NCBI RefSeq assembly: GCF_017591435.1
Contig: NC_059277.1
Location: 1,135,001 to 1,199,000, forward strand
Reading direction: 5' to 3'
DNA from: Portunus trituberculatus
Lineage: Eukaryota > Arthropoda > Malacostraca > Decapoda > Portunidae
DNA: 64,000 nt
This document shows positions 23,718 to 45,818 of this stretch, piece by piece; position 1 is the stretch's first letter; each line of letters opens with the position of its first letter. Below the pieces are notes generated by a model, which did not search any database, was not told the origin of the DNA, and saw only the letters and a program-made list of their open reading frames with translations. A program made the position numbers and the translations under genes.

Positions 23718-26700
23718 GTAAGAGGAGAAATTTGGTCAAGGGCAACAGAAACAGTTAAATAAAACGACCAGTTAGATGCCAAAAGTTAGCCAGTACTCTC
23801 AATCATTCATCCCTTTCTCTGGTATACTGTAGAACTTCCAACCTGCTTTTGTATTTCCATCTTCCTATGACTAACTTATTTAAGAGGGAGATTTCAAGAC
23901 ATTTATCCCATTCTTTAGGCTAACTCTCTTGATCCAGTTTGAGGACTGGAATCTCAGTGTGCCTTTTTATTTGACTGTTTTTGTTGCCCTTGATCAGTTT
24001 TCCCCTCTTACATAGAAAAAAAGAAAACAGATGAACATGGAAGAGTGAAGGGCACAAAACATAATTTCAGTACTAAAGGCAAACTGTCTGCATGTATACT
24101 GTACCTCACTCCATTGGTACAGTCCTTGTGTGCTGTGAATATTGATGTTGGTTCCTTGGTGACACTTGCATCAGCCTCTTGGTCGTCTTCCAGGTCCCAA
24201 TGCAACACACACCCTCTCGTGTCACCTGGAAAAAAATCAAATAATAACTTAACATAATATCTGCATTAAGAAATAAGATCACAACAGTTGTGGGATCTGG
24301 TATATACAAGATCAAATGTATAGCTCGAGAATAATTCTGCATTATTTCTATGTAACACTAGAGAAAGGACAGAAGTAAAATTTTGATATGATAAGCTTTA
24401 AAAAATGAGAGAGGAAATAGGTGCAATAGGTTTGTTTCATAGAGACTACCATGTGTACACTTGATGGCTTCTTTCTCCTTCCCTTATGTTACACTTGAAT
24501 GAACTTATGGTGGTAGGATTTGTTATAGCCAAGATCAAACCTAACTTGTGAGGAATCTTGAAAGTATTAGTACTTGCCAGAAACAAGGAACCTGCTGTAG
24601 TGTTGCTCCAAGTCAAAGTATATCCTCTGGCTTGTTGAGACTTCCCTGCCATAGCCACACAGAAGCTTTCCGGGGTTCCTGATGTCCCAGCACAGGATCT
24701 CATTATTCTACAGGAAGGAGAGGCACTTAAAAGAATAGACAGTAATTATAAAAAACGCAAATAGAAAAAGTAATGACGTCATGACAGCTGAAGGCCATCT
24801 ACACTGAAAGCTATTAATAGACAGTCATAAGATCTCCAAAATTTATCCATACATTCAGACACTGTTAAGAGAAAAGAATGATCTCAATCTCTAATGTTAT
24901 ACTGCAAACTGATTGACTTGGAAATCTTAGGCAACATTATCAATATGCCTGTATGCAAGGTTAACGCTTCAACCCACACACAAGCATTCCCTGATACTGT
25001 GATCTCTACAGTCATAATTTCTACTCTACCTTGCGAGAGCCAGAGAAAAGCTTGGTGCCACATGAGGAAAACTTGACTTGTGTCACGCCACCAATGTTGC
25101 CTTCCATTCGGCAGAACAAGTTGTTTCTCTCCAGGTTATAAAGGCCTGATAGAGAGAGAGAGAGAGAGAGATGGGAGGGGGGAGAGGATTAGTCAAATAG
25201 ATCTGAGCCTTCATCAAGTATTTCTTTGACACAGGGCCTTGTCACATGATCACTGGGCAAGTCTGTTGGCCAAGCACACATCTCAGCAGTTTCCCTGATG
25301 AGTGTTGTTCAGTTTGTGATTTGTGTCTTTGATGGACCTACATGAGCAGGGATGGTGCTTCAGCGTCTCATACTTTCTACGTATTTTCCACTTTTACACT
25401 GAACCACTACACTTATCCACTGATCATGTGACAAGGCTTTAGTTAAGCAGGATTCAAACAAGTGAACCTTGTCTTACCAATAGAGCCAAGGTAACTCCCG
25501 GCAGCAAAGACAGAAGGCAGCTGAGGGTTGAAACTCATGCAGGAGATTATCCCCGGTTGATCTGAAACAAGCATTACTCACTTCAAAGGGGGCACAACAA
25601 TAAGATATATAAAAAATACAACAAAATCTGACAAACTAACTCCATATCTCTGGAAAATAGAATACAGAAATTCAATGGAATCTATCACGAAAACCTGTAA
25701 ACCTGACAAACCATCACTGTTGTCCTTGAAAATAGATGATGGACTTTGCTAACAATCATTACACATTTCAGCCATCATCTCTGTGGTCCTTGAAAATTGA
25801 ATAAACACTTTGCTACCATACCACCATCTTCCTTATATCAGGCACTGGAAGCACTCACTCTTTGCTTCTATCTGGTCAAAGACTCTGCCTGGCCGCTGGG
25901 TGTAGAAGGCTCGGAGGCACTTGTTGAAACCCGTTACCAGTCTTGAGCCATCCACATTGAATTCTACACTGTACGCTGCCACCATTTCATCAAGGCTACA
26001 AGGCAATGATAGTTAGATTATGTAATGTTCCTGTGATTAATCTGAGGGAGCTCCAATCATTCATAGCATCAAAGGTTGTGTAGAGAGCAAGTTTATTTCA
26101 ATACATGTTTATATATCATCTATACATATGTACATATAACAAGGCTGCCTCCTTCAGAAATAAGAGTATCCAAGAGAAGGCACACAACTTACAGAAAATA
26201 TAATACAGAATTTAAGAAAAACTAAAACAGTGGGAGTTGAAGCCAAGGCATATCCCACGAACACCATTCCACTGGACTCAATCACACTATTCCTTTAGTC
26301 TCTTATCCCTGATGTAGAAGAGTAAGTGTAATCCTGCCCTCACTAAACATGAATGAATTGCACACCTTGACTACAATTAATATAAGACCTCTAAACACTG
26401 ACAGGAACCAGAGTGAAAGGGTCATGAGTAATGTTTTAATTCCCAACACAGAAGATAAAGTACTTCTGCCTTCACTTAATAGGTATAAGTTGTACACCTT
26501 GGACTGCAATTAACAAGAGCTCCAAACACTGACAGGAACCAGAGTGGGTGGTGTTTTAATTCTTGATCAGTAGTTGTATAGCAATGAAACAACTAAATTA
26601 AAACAGCAAAGCTCACACTAAGGCTAAAATAGAATTGATCCAGCAAGTACTGACTGGTTGTAAGGGTTATAGCTGCATATCAGGCTGCCATCCCAAGCAT

Positions 26701-28669
26701 CCCATAAGTGGATTGGATGGTCTTTGCATGTGGTGGCAAAACTGAAAGAAAATAAAAGAACGTTATATGTTTTTCTTTAAAGAATTGCCTCTTCCACTTA
26801 ACAGGCCAAATTTGAAATACTATGCTCTCTCACTATGAATATTTTCCAAGGCCGCTGAAATAATTAGCTGGATTCTCAAGAGTATTTCTCCTCTTGCTAA
26901 TGTAGAAATCTTGTTAATTTGTCACTAGAAAAAAAAAAATCTTCATAAAGTTGTTTAACTTCAACTAAAATCTTTTTAAACTAGTGGAGGTGCAACACAT
27001 AAGTGTTCCAGAATGTGATGAAAAGTTATCAGAAGTCAAAAGCATTTCTATTTTGTCTTTTACTATAAGCTTTAGTTCCATGTAGCACTAGGTCAGGGCA
27101 AGAGGTGCAGGTGAGACACGGTGCCTTACCAGCAAGAGGATGGCAGGTCGGAGCGCATGAGTGGGTACCAGCAGTAATCATACACTATCTCCTTCTCCCT
27201 GACAATCACTGCAGGCTTGGTATACTTCTCAGCCTCCTCTGCAAACCATGACTCACCTGAGGAAAGTTATATCCTTAGTTCTAGTCTCTTAGTACAGTGA
27301 ATTATAAGCAAATGAAAATAAAATAAATGAAAATTAAACCAGTTAAAATCTCAATACACCAAATTGTAAGTTACTAAAATTAAAGATTATGGAAATTAAA
27401 CCTCTTAGTTCAAATCTTTTGGTATATTGAACTGTAAGAAAGTTGTTAAGATAAAAGATAGTAAAAATTAAACATTTTAGTTCAAACCTCTTGGTACACA
27501 GAATTGTAAGAAAGTTATTAAGAAAGGCAATAAGTTGGCATGTTCTCAGAGCCATTAGTAAGTAAGTCTCACACTGAAACTGTCCATGAACCACCGGCGT
27601 GGGAAGGTTGAACAGGCGGATCTTGGAGTCGTTGGCCGTCACCAGCAGACATGACCCATCGGGGGACCTGAGGCATGGCGCACAGGGAACACAATTCAGA
27701 AAAAGTAAAAGAAAACTAACAGTGAGCTCCAGATGTGTTGTTATGAACTGCACAGTTTTGATATATGAAGGAAACTAACTTACAGTGTGCTACAAATGTG
27801 TTCTTATGAATACTAGAATCATTTCTGGTAGGTGAAAAAATTGAAGTAGTAATTACATCTGTTTAAAGCAAAATAAGTATATATAGGTAAGATACTAAGA
27901 TACACAGTGGAGAGAGATCTCTTCAACCATACAAGGCAACAGAATGTAGACCTGCAATGTGGCACAACTGATACATGGACATCAGATATGGACATCAAAG
28001 GTTCTTCTGTAAAAATTCTCTCACGAGGGGAAGACAAAACTACAAAAAGATTCACAGTCAGGGCACTAACCATTTACATCCCTTGGTGAAATTATCATGA
28101 AGTGTCTTGAATTCTGCCATGTAATTCAGAGCCATGAGTGGATTAGCAAACTTGTACTTAGGAGGCAGTACAGGTGTTTCATCTTGGTCTTCGATGGGTT
28201 CCCTTGAATCATCCTTTTCTGTCGCATCTGATATCACTATCTCCTCACACACACTTCTACTCACACTATTGCATTGCTCTTTATCAATTCTCTTTAACGT
28301 TCTTTCGCTTGGATTATGAATGTCCATTTTGTCAACTACGAATTCTTTGGTCTGAAGGGCACTTGTTCCATTTTGTAAAGTGTGAATCTCTGCCACCACT
28401 CCAAACTTAGCCAGGCTTTCAGGAGACAAGACGGCAGCAATGGATCCATTGTGGTTTGCTGTGTGACTGGTCATGTTGCTGGCTGTGTTGTTGGTTGTGT
28501 CTGGATTGCTGTCGTCACTTATCACCATCACCTCACACCCCTCCTCCTGGATGATCCTAGGCTTCCCTGCACCACGGATATTCCCCAGGAGAGCCCCCAC
28601 GCCGGTACCTTTCCTCATCTCACTGGTCTCATGTTTAAAGCGCTTATTGTTTTGAATGACTTCCTCCAT
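23259..28669 (-). CDS. WRAP53: WRAP53 / TCAB1 (WDR79), WD40 scaRNA-binding protein, complete, 10 exons, 557 aa
   Basis: WRAP53 binds the CAB box of scaRNAs and telomerase RNA and delivers them to Cajal bodies and telomeres. Exons in transcript order: 28669-28071, 27667-27573, 27256-27130, 26741-26655, 25995-25859, 25561-25478, 25145-25030, 24707-24578, 24225-24105, 23436-23259; phases close. The ATG sits in CACCATGG. Residues 1-190 are low-complexity and acidic. The beta-propeller begins at FTKGCKWSPDGSCLL and includes IVYDYCWYPLM, HPIHLWDAWDGSL, YNHLDEMVAAYSVEF, QPGIISCMSFNPQLP, GREVSTSQRIYFDLE, KDCTNGVSIHP and LLATSSGQRHFPEP, all highly diagnostic of this family. It ends NTVKLWWLGES. Human WRAP53 is 548 aa. 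The intron after exon 8 starts with GC (TCTG|GCAAGT), a GC-AG intron. A TTTCTAG just upstream of the ATG may mark a 5'UTR exon junction. Confidence 0.96.
23690..24015 (+). mobile_element. Abutting LINE 3'-end fragments in opposite orientations
   Basis: A minus-strand tail piece (about 23695-23775) is followed by a plus-strand copy (about 23790-24015). The latter reads CAATCATTCATCCCTTTCTC, then AACTTCCAACCTGCTTTTGT, and ends TTTCCCCTCTTACATAGAAA. In WRAP53 intron 9. Confidence 0.65.
26303..26570. repeat. Two-copy tandem duplication (~135-140 bp) in WRAP53 intron 4
   Basis: CACTGACAGGAACCAGAGTG occurs at about 26396 and again at about 26527. CTGCCCTCACTAAACATGAA and CTGCCTTCACTTAATAGGTA are in register between the copies. 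Confidence 0.8.
27330..27535 (-). repeat. Tandem array (~70-75 bp unit, ~3 copies) in WRAP53 intron 2
   Basis: On the minus strand the unit contains AACTTTCTTACAGTTCAATA or AACTTTCTTACAATTCTGTG. The true exon 3 acceptor downstream is AACTTTCCTCAG, so the array carries acceptor look-alikes. Confidence 0.7.
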
Positions 28670-28698
28670 GGTGACTGTACCTAGAAAGTAACAGCTAA

Positions 28699-28702
<4 letters not shown>

Positions 28703-28788
<86 letters not shown>
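28703..28788. repeat. (TA)n microsatellite, ~86 bp
   Basis: Sits about 35 bp upstream of the WRAP53 start codon, within its probable 5'UTR or first intron. Confidence 0.97.
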
Positions 28789-28790
<2 letters not shown>

Positions 28791-29034
28791 GAAATGTGAG
28801 ATCAAAGGGTACCATTTCAAATCTCCCAATAAATTAAAGTAAAAAAAAAGACTAGTAGAATAAAAATTCTGCTACTGGTTATGTTGCTGACCTAAAGCTG
28901 CTACAATCACTACAGTGGCAAAGGACACAGAGGATTCAAGGTCTGAAGACTGTGTTATGCTCAGCATCTGGACTCAATATCAGTGAAGTGGCAATGGTTA
29001 CTATCTCACCTTGTCAATTAAGAGTTGAAAAACT

Positions 29035-29330
29035 TTATGTAAGAGGGGAAATCTGGCCAAGAGCAACAAAAACAATCAAGCAAAAAGAGCCACTTAGATG
29101 CCAGTCCCTTAGCAGGTTTTAAGACATTTGTCCCTATCCTTTGGCTAATTCTATCAGCTTTATAAGGAGACTGACAACTGAGTGGACTTTTTTCTTTATA
29201 ATTTTGTTGCCCTTTGCAAATTATCCTCTCTTACATAAAAAAAAAAAGGTCTGAGAGAGTTAGCCAAAAGAATGGAATAAATGTCTTGAAACCTCCCTCT
29301 TTAATGAGTTCCTGGGAGCCAGATTAAGAC
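29035..29330. mobile_element. Three nested/abutting LINE 3'-end pieces (-, +, -)
   Basis: Minus-orientation TATGTAAGAGGGGAAATCTG (29037) is followed by a plus-orientation piece ending ATCCTCTCTTACATAAAAAA (about 29235). A further minus piece follows (GTCTGAGAGAGTTAGCCAAA, about 29251). Confidence 0.6.
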
Positions 29331-29464
29331 TCCTTTAGGCTAAATTCTTACAGCGAATCTTTCTTTCTCAGCGCACTTTCCAGTCCTCGTTTTTTACTTT
29401 ATTGTCTATATTTTGTTTTTCATTAATCTTGTCCGGCTGGTGTATTAGTTGGGGAGACCTTTCA

Positions 29465-29822
29465 GTTTCCGGCACTGTCCCCGAGAAACCATCCGCATGC
29501 TCGCCTCAATTCCCGGCTGCCCCTTCGCAGCTCCTCCACCCAGCTGATTTGACGTCACATTAAATGAGAAATATATGTTATATAATTTTGTTTTTGCGTA
29601 GGGGTTCCTTGAAACGTGATGTATTTGAAGGGTTATGCAAGGGTAAAAAGGTTGAGAAGCACTGCCTTATTCGATACCATATAATCTCTCTCTTTCTCTC
29701 TGACCAATAGCGTGGCTTCATATATGTGACGTCAAATCAGCTGGGTGGAGGAGCTGCGAAGTGGGAGCCGGGAATCGAGACAAGCACGCGGGACGATTTC
29801 TTGGGGACAGTGCCCAGTTTCC
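29465..29822. mobile_element. Foldback/MITE-like element with ~90-bp inverted arms
   Basis: The left arm (29465-29556) contains GGCACTGTCCCCGAGAAACC and CAGCTGATTTGACGTCA. The right arm (29727-29822) contains the reverse (TGACGTCAAATCAGCTGGG ... TTGGGGACAGTGCC). The core of about 170 bp includes AAGGTTGAGAAGCACTGCC, resembling hAT-type element ends (weak inference). No ORF with coding character. Confidence 0.8.
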
Positions 29823-30452
29823 TACACAAGCATGGCTCATAGGGAAAGGTCATCCAGGTAAGAGCCCCCAATCTTTCAGTAGTGGCCTGGATCCCTCTTT
29901 TATGTAATGTAAAAGGGAAATCGGCCAAGGGCAACAAAACTACAATAAGAAAAATTAATATCTACACAAAATTAACAAATAAACACGTAGATAGATAGAC
30001 ATTACTGAAGGAAAATCACCTCTTAACTTACAGCCCTTTCAGACAATGAACGGAATGAACTACCAACTAACACAGAGGAAACAAACCATGACATAATATT
30101 GTAAACTAATAAGGATACGCGACGCAAAACAAGGCAAATCATCTGACAGCCACACCATTTAGTCCAATCATTTACTAACTAACTACTGTATTGCCTTCCC
30201 TAATGTACCTCTTTTCCTTAGTGACCCCTCCTTTAAGTCATTCAGTCGTGGTGCTTCAGTTTTTCTTATTTTCTCTGTATTTATGTTTTATATTTTGTTG
30301 TTTTCTTTCGTGTTTTGTTGATACCTCGAGTTTGGTTACGACTTTTCAACAGTTTCCTTTTCAGTGTTTTTTCTCTTATTTCTTCTTTCCTTAAATGTAA
30401 AATATTTTCAGTTTTTATATTTTTTAGTTATTTTTTAGTATCTTCTTTTTCC

Positions 30453-30456
<4 letters not shown>

Positions 30457-30490
<34 letters not shown>
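30457..30490. repeat. (GA)n microsatellite, ~34 bp
   Basis: Pure AG dinucleotides. Confidence 0.9.
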
Positions 30491-30492
<2 letters not shown>

Positions 30493-30646
30493 ATCGCAGC
30501 CCTTGCAACATTATAACCAAGAGAGAAAGATAAGAATGAAAAAAAGTAGAAGAGAGGAAAACTAGGTAGTAAAAGGAAGAAGGTAAAAATAATCGTATGT
30601 CCCCCTCAACACACACACACACACACACACGCACGCACGCGCGCGC

Positions 30647-31140
30647 GTGTGGTCGGTATACCTGGACATAAAACAGCCTCTTGATAAAGTCCCTCACGGC
30701 AGACTATTTTGGAAGTTAGAGAACATAGTAGAACTGAGAAGAGCTTTGTTAGATTGGATAAGGGATTACTTGAAGGACAGAGAGATGAGAACTGTGATCA
30801 GAGATACATACTCAACTTGGGGGATAACAAGTGGAGTGCCACAAAGGTCAGTGTTATCTCACATTATGTTCCAGGTATACATAAATGACATACAAAATAG
30901 GGTAACCAGTTATATTGATTTATTTGCTGATGATACAAAATTGCTAAGAGTAATTAAAAACCCGAGAAGAGAAGAAGGGTATTGGAAAATACAGTTTTCC
31001 ACATAGAACGGTGTAAAAGTGGAATGCATTGAGTGATGAAGTTGTTATAGCACATAATGTTCATAGCTTTAAAGAAAAATTGGATAAATGGAGACATGGA
31101 GACAGGACATTATTATAAGCCCAGCTCTAACCCTGTACAA
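30647..31140 (+). pseudogene. 5'-truncated, internally deleted non-LTR retrotransposon (reverse transcriptase fragment plus 3' end)
   Basis: The open frame 30647-31006 encodes an RT palm segment: VYLDIKQPLDKVPHGRLFWK, then RALLDWIRDYLKDR, then WGITSGVPQRSVLSHIMFQV, then the catalytic FADD motif (DLFADDTKLL). A different frame then gives the ORF C-terminus KWNALSDEVV, HSFKEKLDKWRHGD and a stop (about 31020-31117). The several hundred bases that normally separate these parts are missing, and the 5' end begins directly after a (CA)n/(CG)n tract. Frame break, internal deletion and truncation make it non-functional. Its 3' end runs into CA and AAAT microsatellites. Confidence 0.85.
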
Positions 31141-31573
31141 TGCAACTAAGTAAATGCAACTAGATAAATGCACACACACACAAATAAATAAATAAATAAA
31201 TAAAATAAAGTAAATAAAAATAAATAAAAATAAGTATTCTTTCTTTATTCTTTATTATAGTCTCTGGAAATAATAATAAAATTAAAAACAAAAGAATGCT
31301 TATGTTTTTCAAGAGAGAGAGAAAGAGGGAAAGACATGAGTATAGGCACAATGTACCGTTGGAAAGGTAGAACCTGAGAAGCAAATCTCAACTGAACTGA
31401 AACTGAACATCAACAAACCCGAGGTAGCGGCGGCCCGAGGAAAGAGGCTCCACACGCCCCAGCACAGCCCAGTCCTGACCAGCTACCGTGCACCTGAGCC
31501 ATTGAGGGGAAGGCTGAGAGACCACACCACCCTCTGAGAAGAAAAAAGGCCATTTAAAGGAAATACAAACGCC

Positions 31574-41640
<10,067 letters not shown>

Positions 41641-42230
41641 CACACGTCTCCCTGTGTGAGCCGCAGCACTGCCCTGTGAGTGACGCTGCCCGGCCACCAG
41701 TGTGCTGTGTCCTCATCCCACCAGTCACGTGGAGGCTTCCCTGACTCACCTCACTGACATACCAAGCTGGATGTCACCACTGTCACTGCCTCCTACCATT
41801 ACCTGCAGACTGTCTGGCAGGTTTGTGTCATTGTTTACATCAAGTGACCATAGCAAGAATAGTCACCAAAATATGTGATAGTGGGGCAAAGACAATGGTT
41901 GAATGGTCATCTGTAGTGCTGGGAAATGACTGCTAACAATGATGCCATATGACCATAGTAAAAATAGTACTGAAATGTGTAATAGTGAGGTGAGGGCAGT
42001 GGTTGAAGGGAGGCTGTTTTAGGTGCTGGAAAATAGAGTAAACCAAGATCTGAGGCAAAAAGTAAGTCACATAAGGAATGCAATAGGTAGACTGTGTGGA
42101 AGGAACAGTGAGGAGTGAGTGAAGGCCGTTCTTGATGGAATGGAGACAAGACATCACTCTACTGAATATTTTGAAAGACATTTTGTATTTTGATGCCATT
42201 TTATGTGGAAGTGGAAGGCCAGCAATCTTG

Positions 42231-42287
<57 letters not shown>

Positions 42288-42827
42288 GAAGAGTCTACAT
42301 GTTCTATACAACACTAGGGACAAACTAATTAAGATTTTTTATAACAATAACAACTACCTATCAAGAAAGTCCTGTGCTAGCAGTCCTAAGGCCTCCCAAC
42401 CACTGGGTACCAGACAGTGTGCACCTCAGCACCTGATGAAAGGCTGCAGTTAACCAACACTTAAAGAGCCAAATACTATGTTGATATTTTTTATGTAAAC
42501 TTAAAACATTAGTGAATGGCTGTTATCTAACTTAACACAGTGATTCAGGAGCTGTACATATGACTTGGTGTTTTCTTGTATGTTTATGTGATAAGATTTA
42601 TATTTATTTTGTTGAAATATGAGACAACAGTATTAGTACATGTTATTAACCTTTGTGGGTGCAGTGCAGTGTTTTGATCTTAGTGTGTTCCCAGTGCCTT
42701 TTATCTTGCAGTCTCTTACATCATGTAAGGTCAAGAAAAACAAAACATTTAGGGTATAATATACATTACAGAAATTCTTTATACATTAAATATTATTTTT
42801 TACAAAGTCCAAATTAACTGCACATAA
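41641..42827. other. Convergent spacer: ANAPC7 3'UTR and small-gene 3'UTR
   Basis: No coding exon seen. Contains a (GT)26 tract (42234-42285). Two imperfectly repeated segments (GACCATAGCAAGAATAGTCA at about 41847 and GACCATAGTAAAAATAGTAC at about 41951) indicate a ~105-bp tandem duplication in the probable ANAPC7 3'UTR. Confidence 0.6.
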
Positions 42828-45818
42828 TCACTTCCTCATTGTTTCCACTCTGGGGTCATCTGGGCGATACACTGAAAAGAACAAGAAAATATAAAATTAG
42901 GCCACAAATACTGAATTAAATTATAAACTAATGACTGAGTATAACTTATTATCTTTCAAACATCATAACATTATGGTGATTCTTTACAATATTCAACATA
43001 CATTATTTGATAGAGGTAGCTTCTCTTGCTTCCTCTCTTCAATATGATATCTATCTCTTGCCACTGCCAGCTCTGGTTGTCTCATTTTTTAATGTAAGAG
43101 GGACACTGATAAAGGGAAACTAGAAAGGCAAGGAAAAAGGAAAAAAAAACCTTCTGAGGTGCCAGGTCCTTGAAACTGTCCTCATGAAAAGTTCTAGTCA
43201 TAGGAAGGAAGACAAAAGCAGGCAGGGAGTCCAAGTCTGACTGATTACTCTTGATCCTTACCAGTGTAGGTGAAGCGGTATTTCTTCTTGTCTCCTTCCT
43301 TCTTGTTGTATGCGTGTAAGTATTTCTTCTTGTCTCCTTCCTTCTTGTTGTACGTGTAAGCTGAGACGCCCATCAATCCTATGCCTGTGGGTGTGGAGTC
43401 TCTTAGCCAGTGCAGATGATACAACAGTAACTGAGGCAAAATTCTCAAAGTAATCAAGATAAGACTGAAACATCATTAGCACTTCTATCCAAGAGCTAGG
43501 CTAGGTCAAGCTCATATGAATTCACTTCATTCATTTCATTAGTAATTCATGTACTGAGTAAATCACAATTAAAAAAAAAAATCTAATTTATGCCACAAAA
43601 TATATACTCAATCTCAAAATTTACAGGGTATTTCTATAAAACCTGGGATATCCAAAATTCATGGCTAAGAGTCATGCTATATATGATTATTTATTTTTTA
43701 AGTAAGAGGGTAATTCTAACCAGGAGCAACAAACATGATTTAACAATAGGGCCCACTTAGATGCCAGTCCCTAAGCAGGTCCAAGAGAGTTAGCCAAAAG
43801 AATGGGAAAAAAAGTCTTGGAACCTTCCTCTTAAACGAGTTCAGGTCATGGAAGATGGAAATACAGAAGCAAACAGGTAGTCCTCTCACCTAACAACATG
43901 AGGTAGGAGGACGCCATCACCTCAGGGATCTCGTTCCATCCCTGCCGGTAAAGCTGTGCCACTGCGTAAGAAGGAACAGAATCAGCACAGAGACAAAGCT
44001 GCACATAAGTATTGATGTTCAAGGCCTAATGGTGGTGGTTTACCTGTGGCTTAATCAAATGAGTAAAAACAAAAGGCATCTTAACACTGCAATCACATGG
44101 TGCTGCTACATAATGTTCAAAAGCTTAAATAGTGATAATAAAAACAACTAACTTTGACTAAACGTATTATATATCATAAAATACTGCAATCACATCACTC
44201 AATTATTATTATTATTTATTTTTTTTTTTTTTTTTTTTTTTTGTAAGACTGGAAATCTAGCCAAGAGCAACAAAAACTATTAAACAATAGGGTCCACTTT
44301 GATGCTAGTCCCTAAGAAGGTCCAAGAGTGTTAGCCAAAAAAATGGGATAAATAAATGTCTTGAAACCTCCATCTTAAATTATTTCAGATCACAGACAGA
44401 TGGAAATACAGAAGCAGGCAGAGAGTTCCAAAGTTTACCAGAGATACAGATGAATGTCCTATTTATATTGCTAATGTGTATCTATGTAGGAAATGACATG
44501 CTGGCAGGTTTGTAGCATTCCCTATTACCATTGAGCCTTGCCTCTTGCCGCCTTAACTGTCATGTCAAATGTGAAGGGATACCAAAGCAGTGAGTAAACA
44601 AGATCGTTGTGGAGTAAACACCTTAAAGATGACAAGCACTAAAAGGAGATGAGATTAATCAGCAACAAGTGAAGTGAGGTCAGCTAATTTAGTAATAGTT
44701 CAATATAACACTGACGCCTTAGTTTTTGACAATTTTCTTTCACACCTCCACCAAACTCATTGTATACATATTACATGATAATATAAGGTAGCCGACAGAT
44801 ACCTCCAACAAGCTTAGGGAACCATAGGAATGCAAGGTTTATGGGTGGGGTGAGATGAAAACTAGTAATTTATAGTGAGTAAATGATCAGAATCACCTAA
44901 AACAACGAATGTGGAAGCCGATACAAAGGGAATCCCGCGCCCACTGCTGGACGGCAGATTATGTAAAGCACAGAAGTAAAGGTCAGGTTAGGTTAGCTTA
45001 TAATATGTTAAGCACAACAGTGAATTTTTCCCAACAGTAAGTGATTTCTGACAATGTTAAATCTTCACTTTTTTAAATTATTGCAGAATGTGGTAATCCT
45101 GCTGCATACGGCTAGGTTTTAATTGATTCTGGTCAGGTATGTGTCGTGTTTTAGGTAATTCTGATCATTTACTCCCAAAAAATTATTCGTTATCGCCTCA
45201 TCCCACCTGAAAACCCTGCATTCCCACAGGTCCCATAGCTTATTGGAGGTTAAGGGCTGGTGGCATTTTTTCGCCCCTATATATCATCGTACAGCGTATA
45301 CACAATGGTTTGATGAAGGACTGGAGGGAAATTATCTAAATAAAATAAATAAATAATAAAATAAAATATATAAATAAAAAAAAGGTGTCAGAGTTATACT
45401 GAACCTTTGCTTAACATTGTTCACTTGACGGGGACTTACTATGGGAGTGAAATATTCCTTCCTAAAAATAACCACGACTGATGCACTTGTTAGGGTGATA
45501 TCTATGGGGGTATGTGACACGTTAGCACAAACATGTACACTGGCACACCTTCCCTTACTTGACACCTAATCTGCTGCAGAGTTTGACCTCAACTAACAAA
45601 TACTTATTCACATCATAACACTCAGATTGAAAGTCAAAAAACCGGATGCCGTTTCTCTTAAATACACACAATTACTCGGCACACAAACAACACTTTCATC
45701 TGGAAACTAACTGATATACACTAAATCATCATCAATATGCCCAAACTCCTTATTGTTCAAGATTTAAATGAGAAAAGTTGGTTTGTTTACGTGATCTCCT
45801 CCCAGCTGCTGCCGCCAT
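42828..45818 (-). CDS. Small single-pass membrane protein, 4 exons, 88 aa (possible mitochondrial respiratory-chain accessory subunit)
   Basis: Exons in transcript order: 45818-45791, 43961-43890, 43384-43262, 42871-42828. All junctions are GT-AG and phases close. The ATG lies in AAGATGGCGG, a strong context. The protein starts MAAAAGRRSLAQLYRQGWNE, has one hydrophobic helix (about residues 29-47, VMASSYLMLLGIGLMGVSAY), then a Lys-rich segment, and ends VYRPDDPRVETMRK. Size, the basic short N-terminus, one helix and a charged tail fit small accessory subunits of mitochondrial complexes (NDUFA3/B9-like is a guess). I cannot confirm an orthologue. Exon 3 carries an exact 14-residue tandem repeat (YNKKEGDKKKY twice, spaced by LHA) from a 42-nt duplication (43279-43310 and 43321-43352). 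Without it the protein would be 74 aa. LINE tails fill the introns. Confidence 0.75.
43085..43235 (-). mobile_element. LINE 3'-end fragment
   Basis: AATGTAAGAGGGACACTGAT, then CTTCTGAGGTGCCAGGTCCT, then AAAGCAGGCAGGGAGTCCAA. In intron 3 of the small minus-strand gene, same strand as the gene. Confidence 0.55.
43690..43895 (-). mobile_element. LINE 3'-end fragment abutting exon 2 of the small gene
   Basis: AAGTAAGAGGGTAATTCTAA, then GGGCCCACTTAGATGCCAGT, then CCAAGAGAGTTAGCCAAAAG, then GATGGAAATACAGAAGCAAA. It reaches the donor side of exon 2 (43890). Confidence 0.65.
44235..44465 (-). mobile_element. LINE 3'-end fragment
   Basis: After a T23 run: GTAAGACTGGAAATCTAGCC, AGGGTCCACTTTGATGCTAG, CTTGAAACCTCCATCTTAAA, GCAGAGAGTTCCAAAGTTTA. 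In intron 1 of the small gene. Confidence 0.65.

Larger units (their letters stand above)
28670..31573. other. Spacer between WRAP53 and ANAPC7 (divergent 5' ends)
   Basis: Holds (TA)n (28703-28788), LINE tails, a foldback element (29465-29822), (GA)18 (30457-30490), a retrotransposon RT fragment (30647-31140) and the ANAPC7 5'UTR. The region 31430-31510 is GC-richer and directly precedes the ANAPC7 start. No additional exon recognised. Confidence 0.6.

Noticed and set aside
29737..29937. 66-codon minus-strand frame
   Set aside because: It spans one arm of a foldback element; no supporting splice sites or family resemblance.
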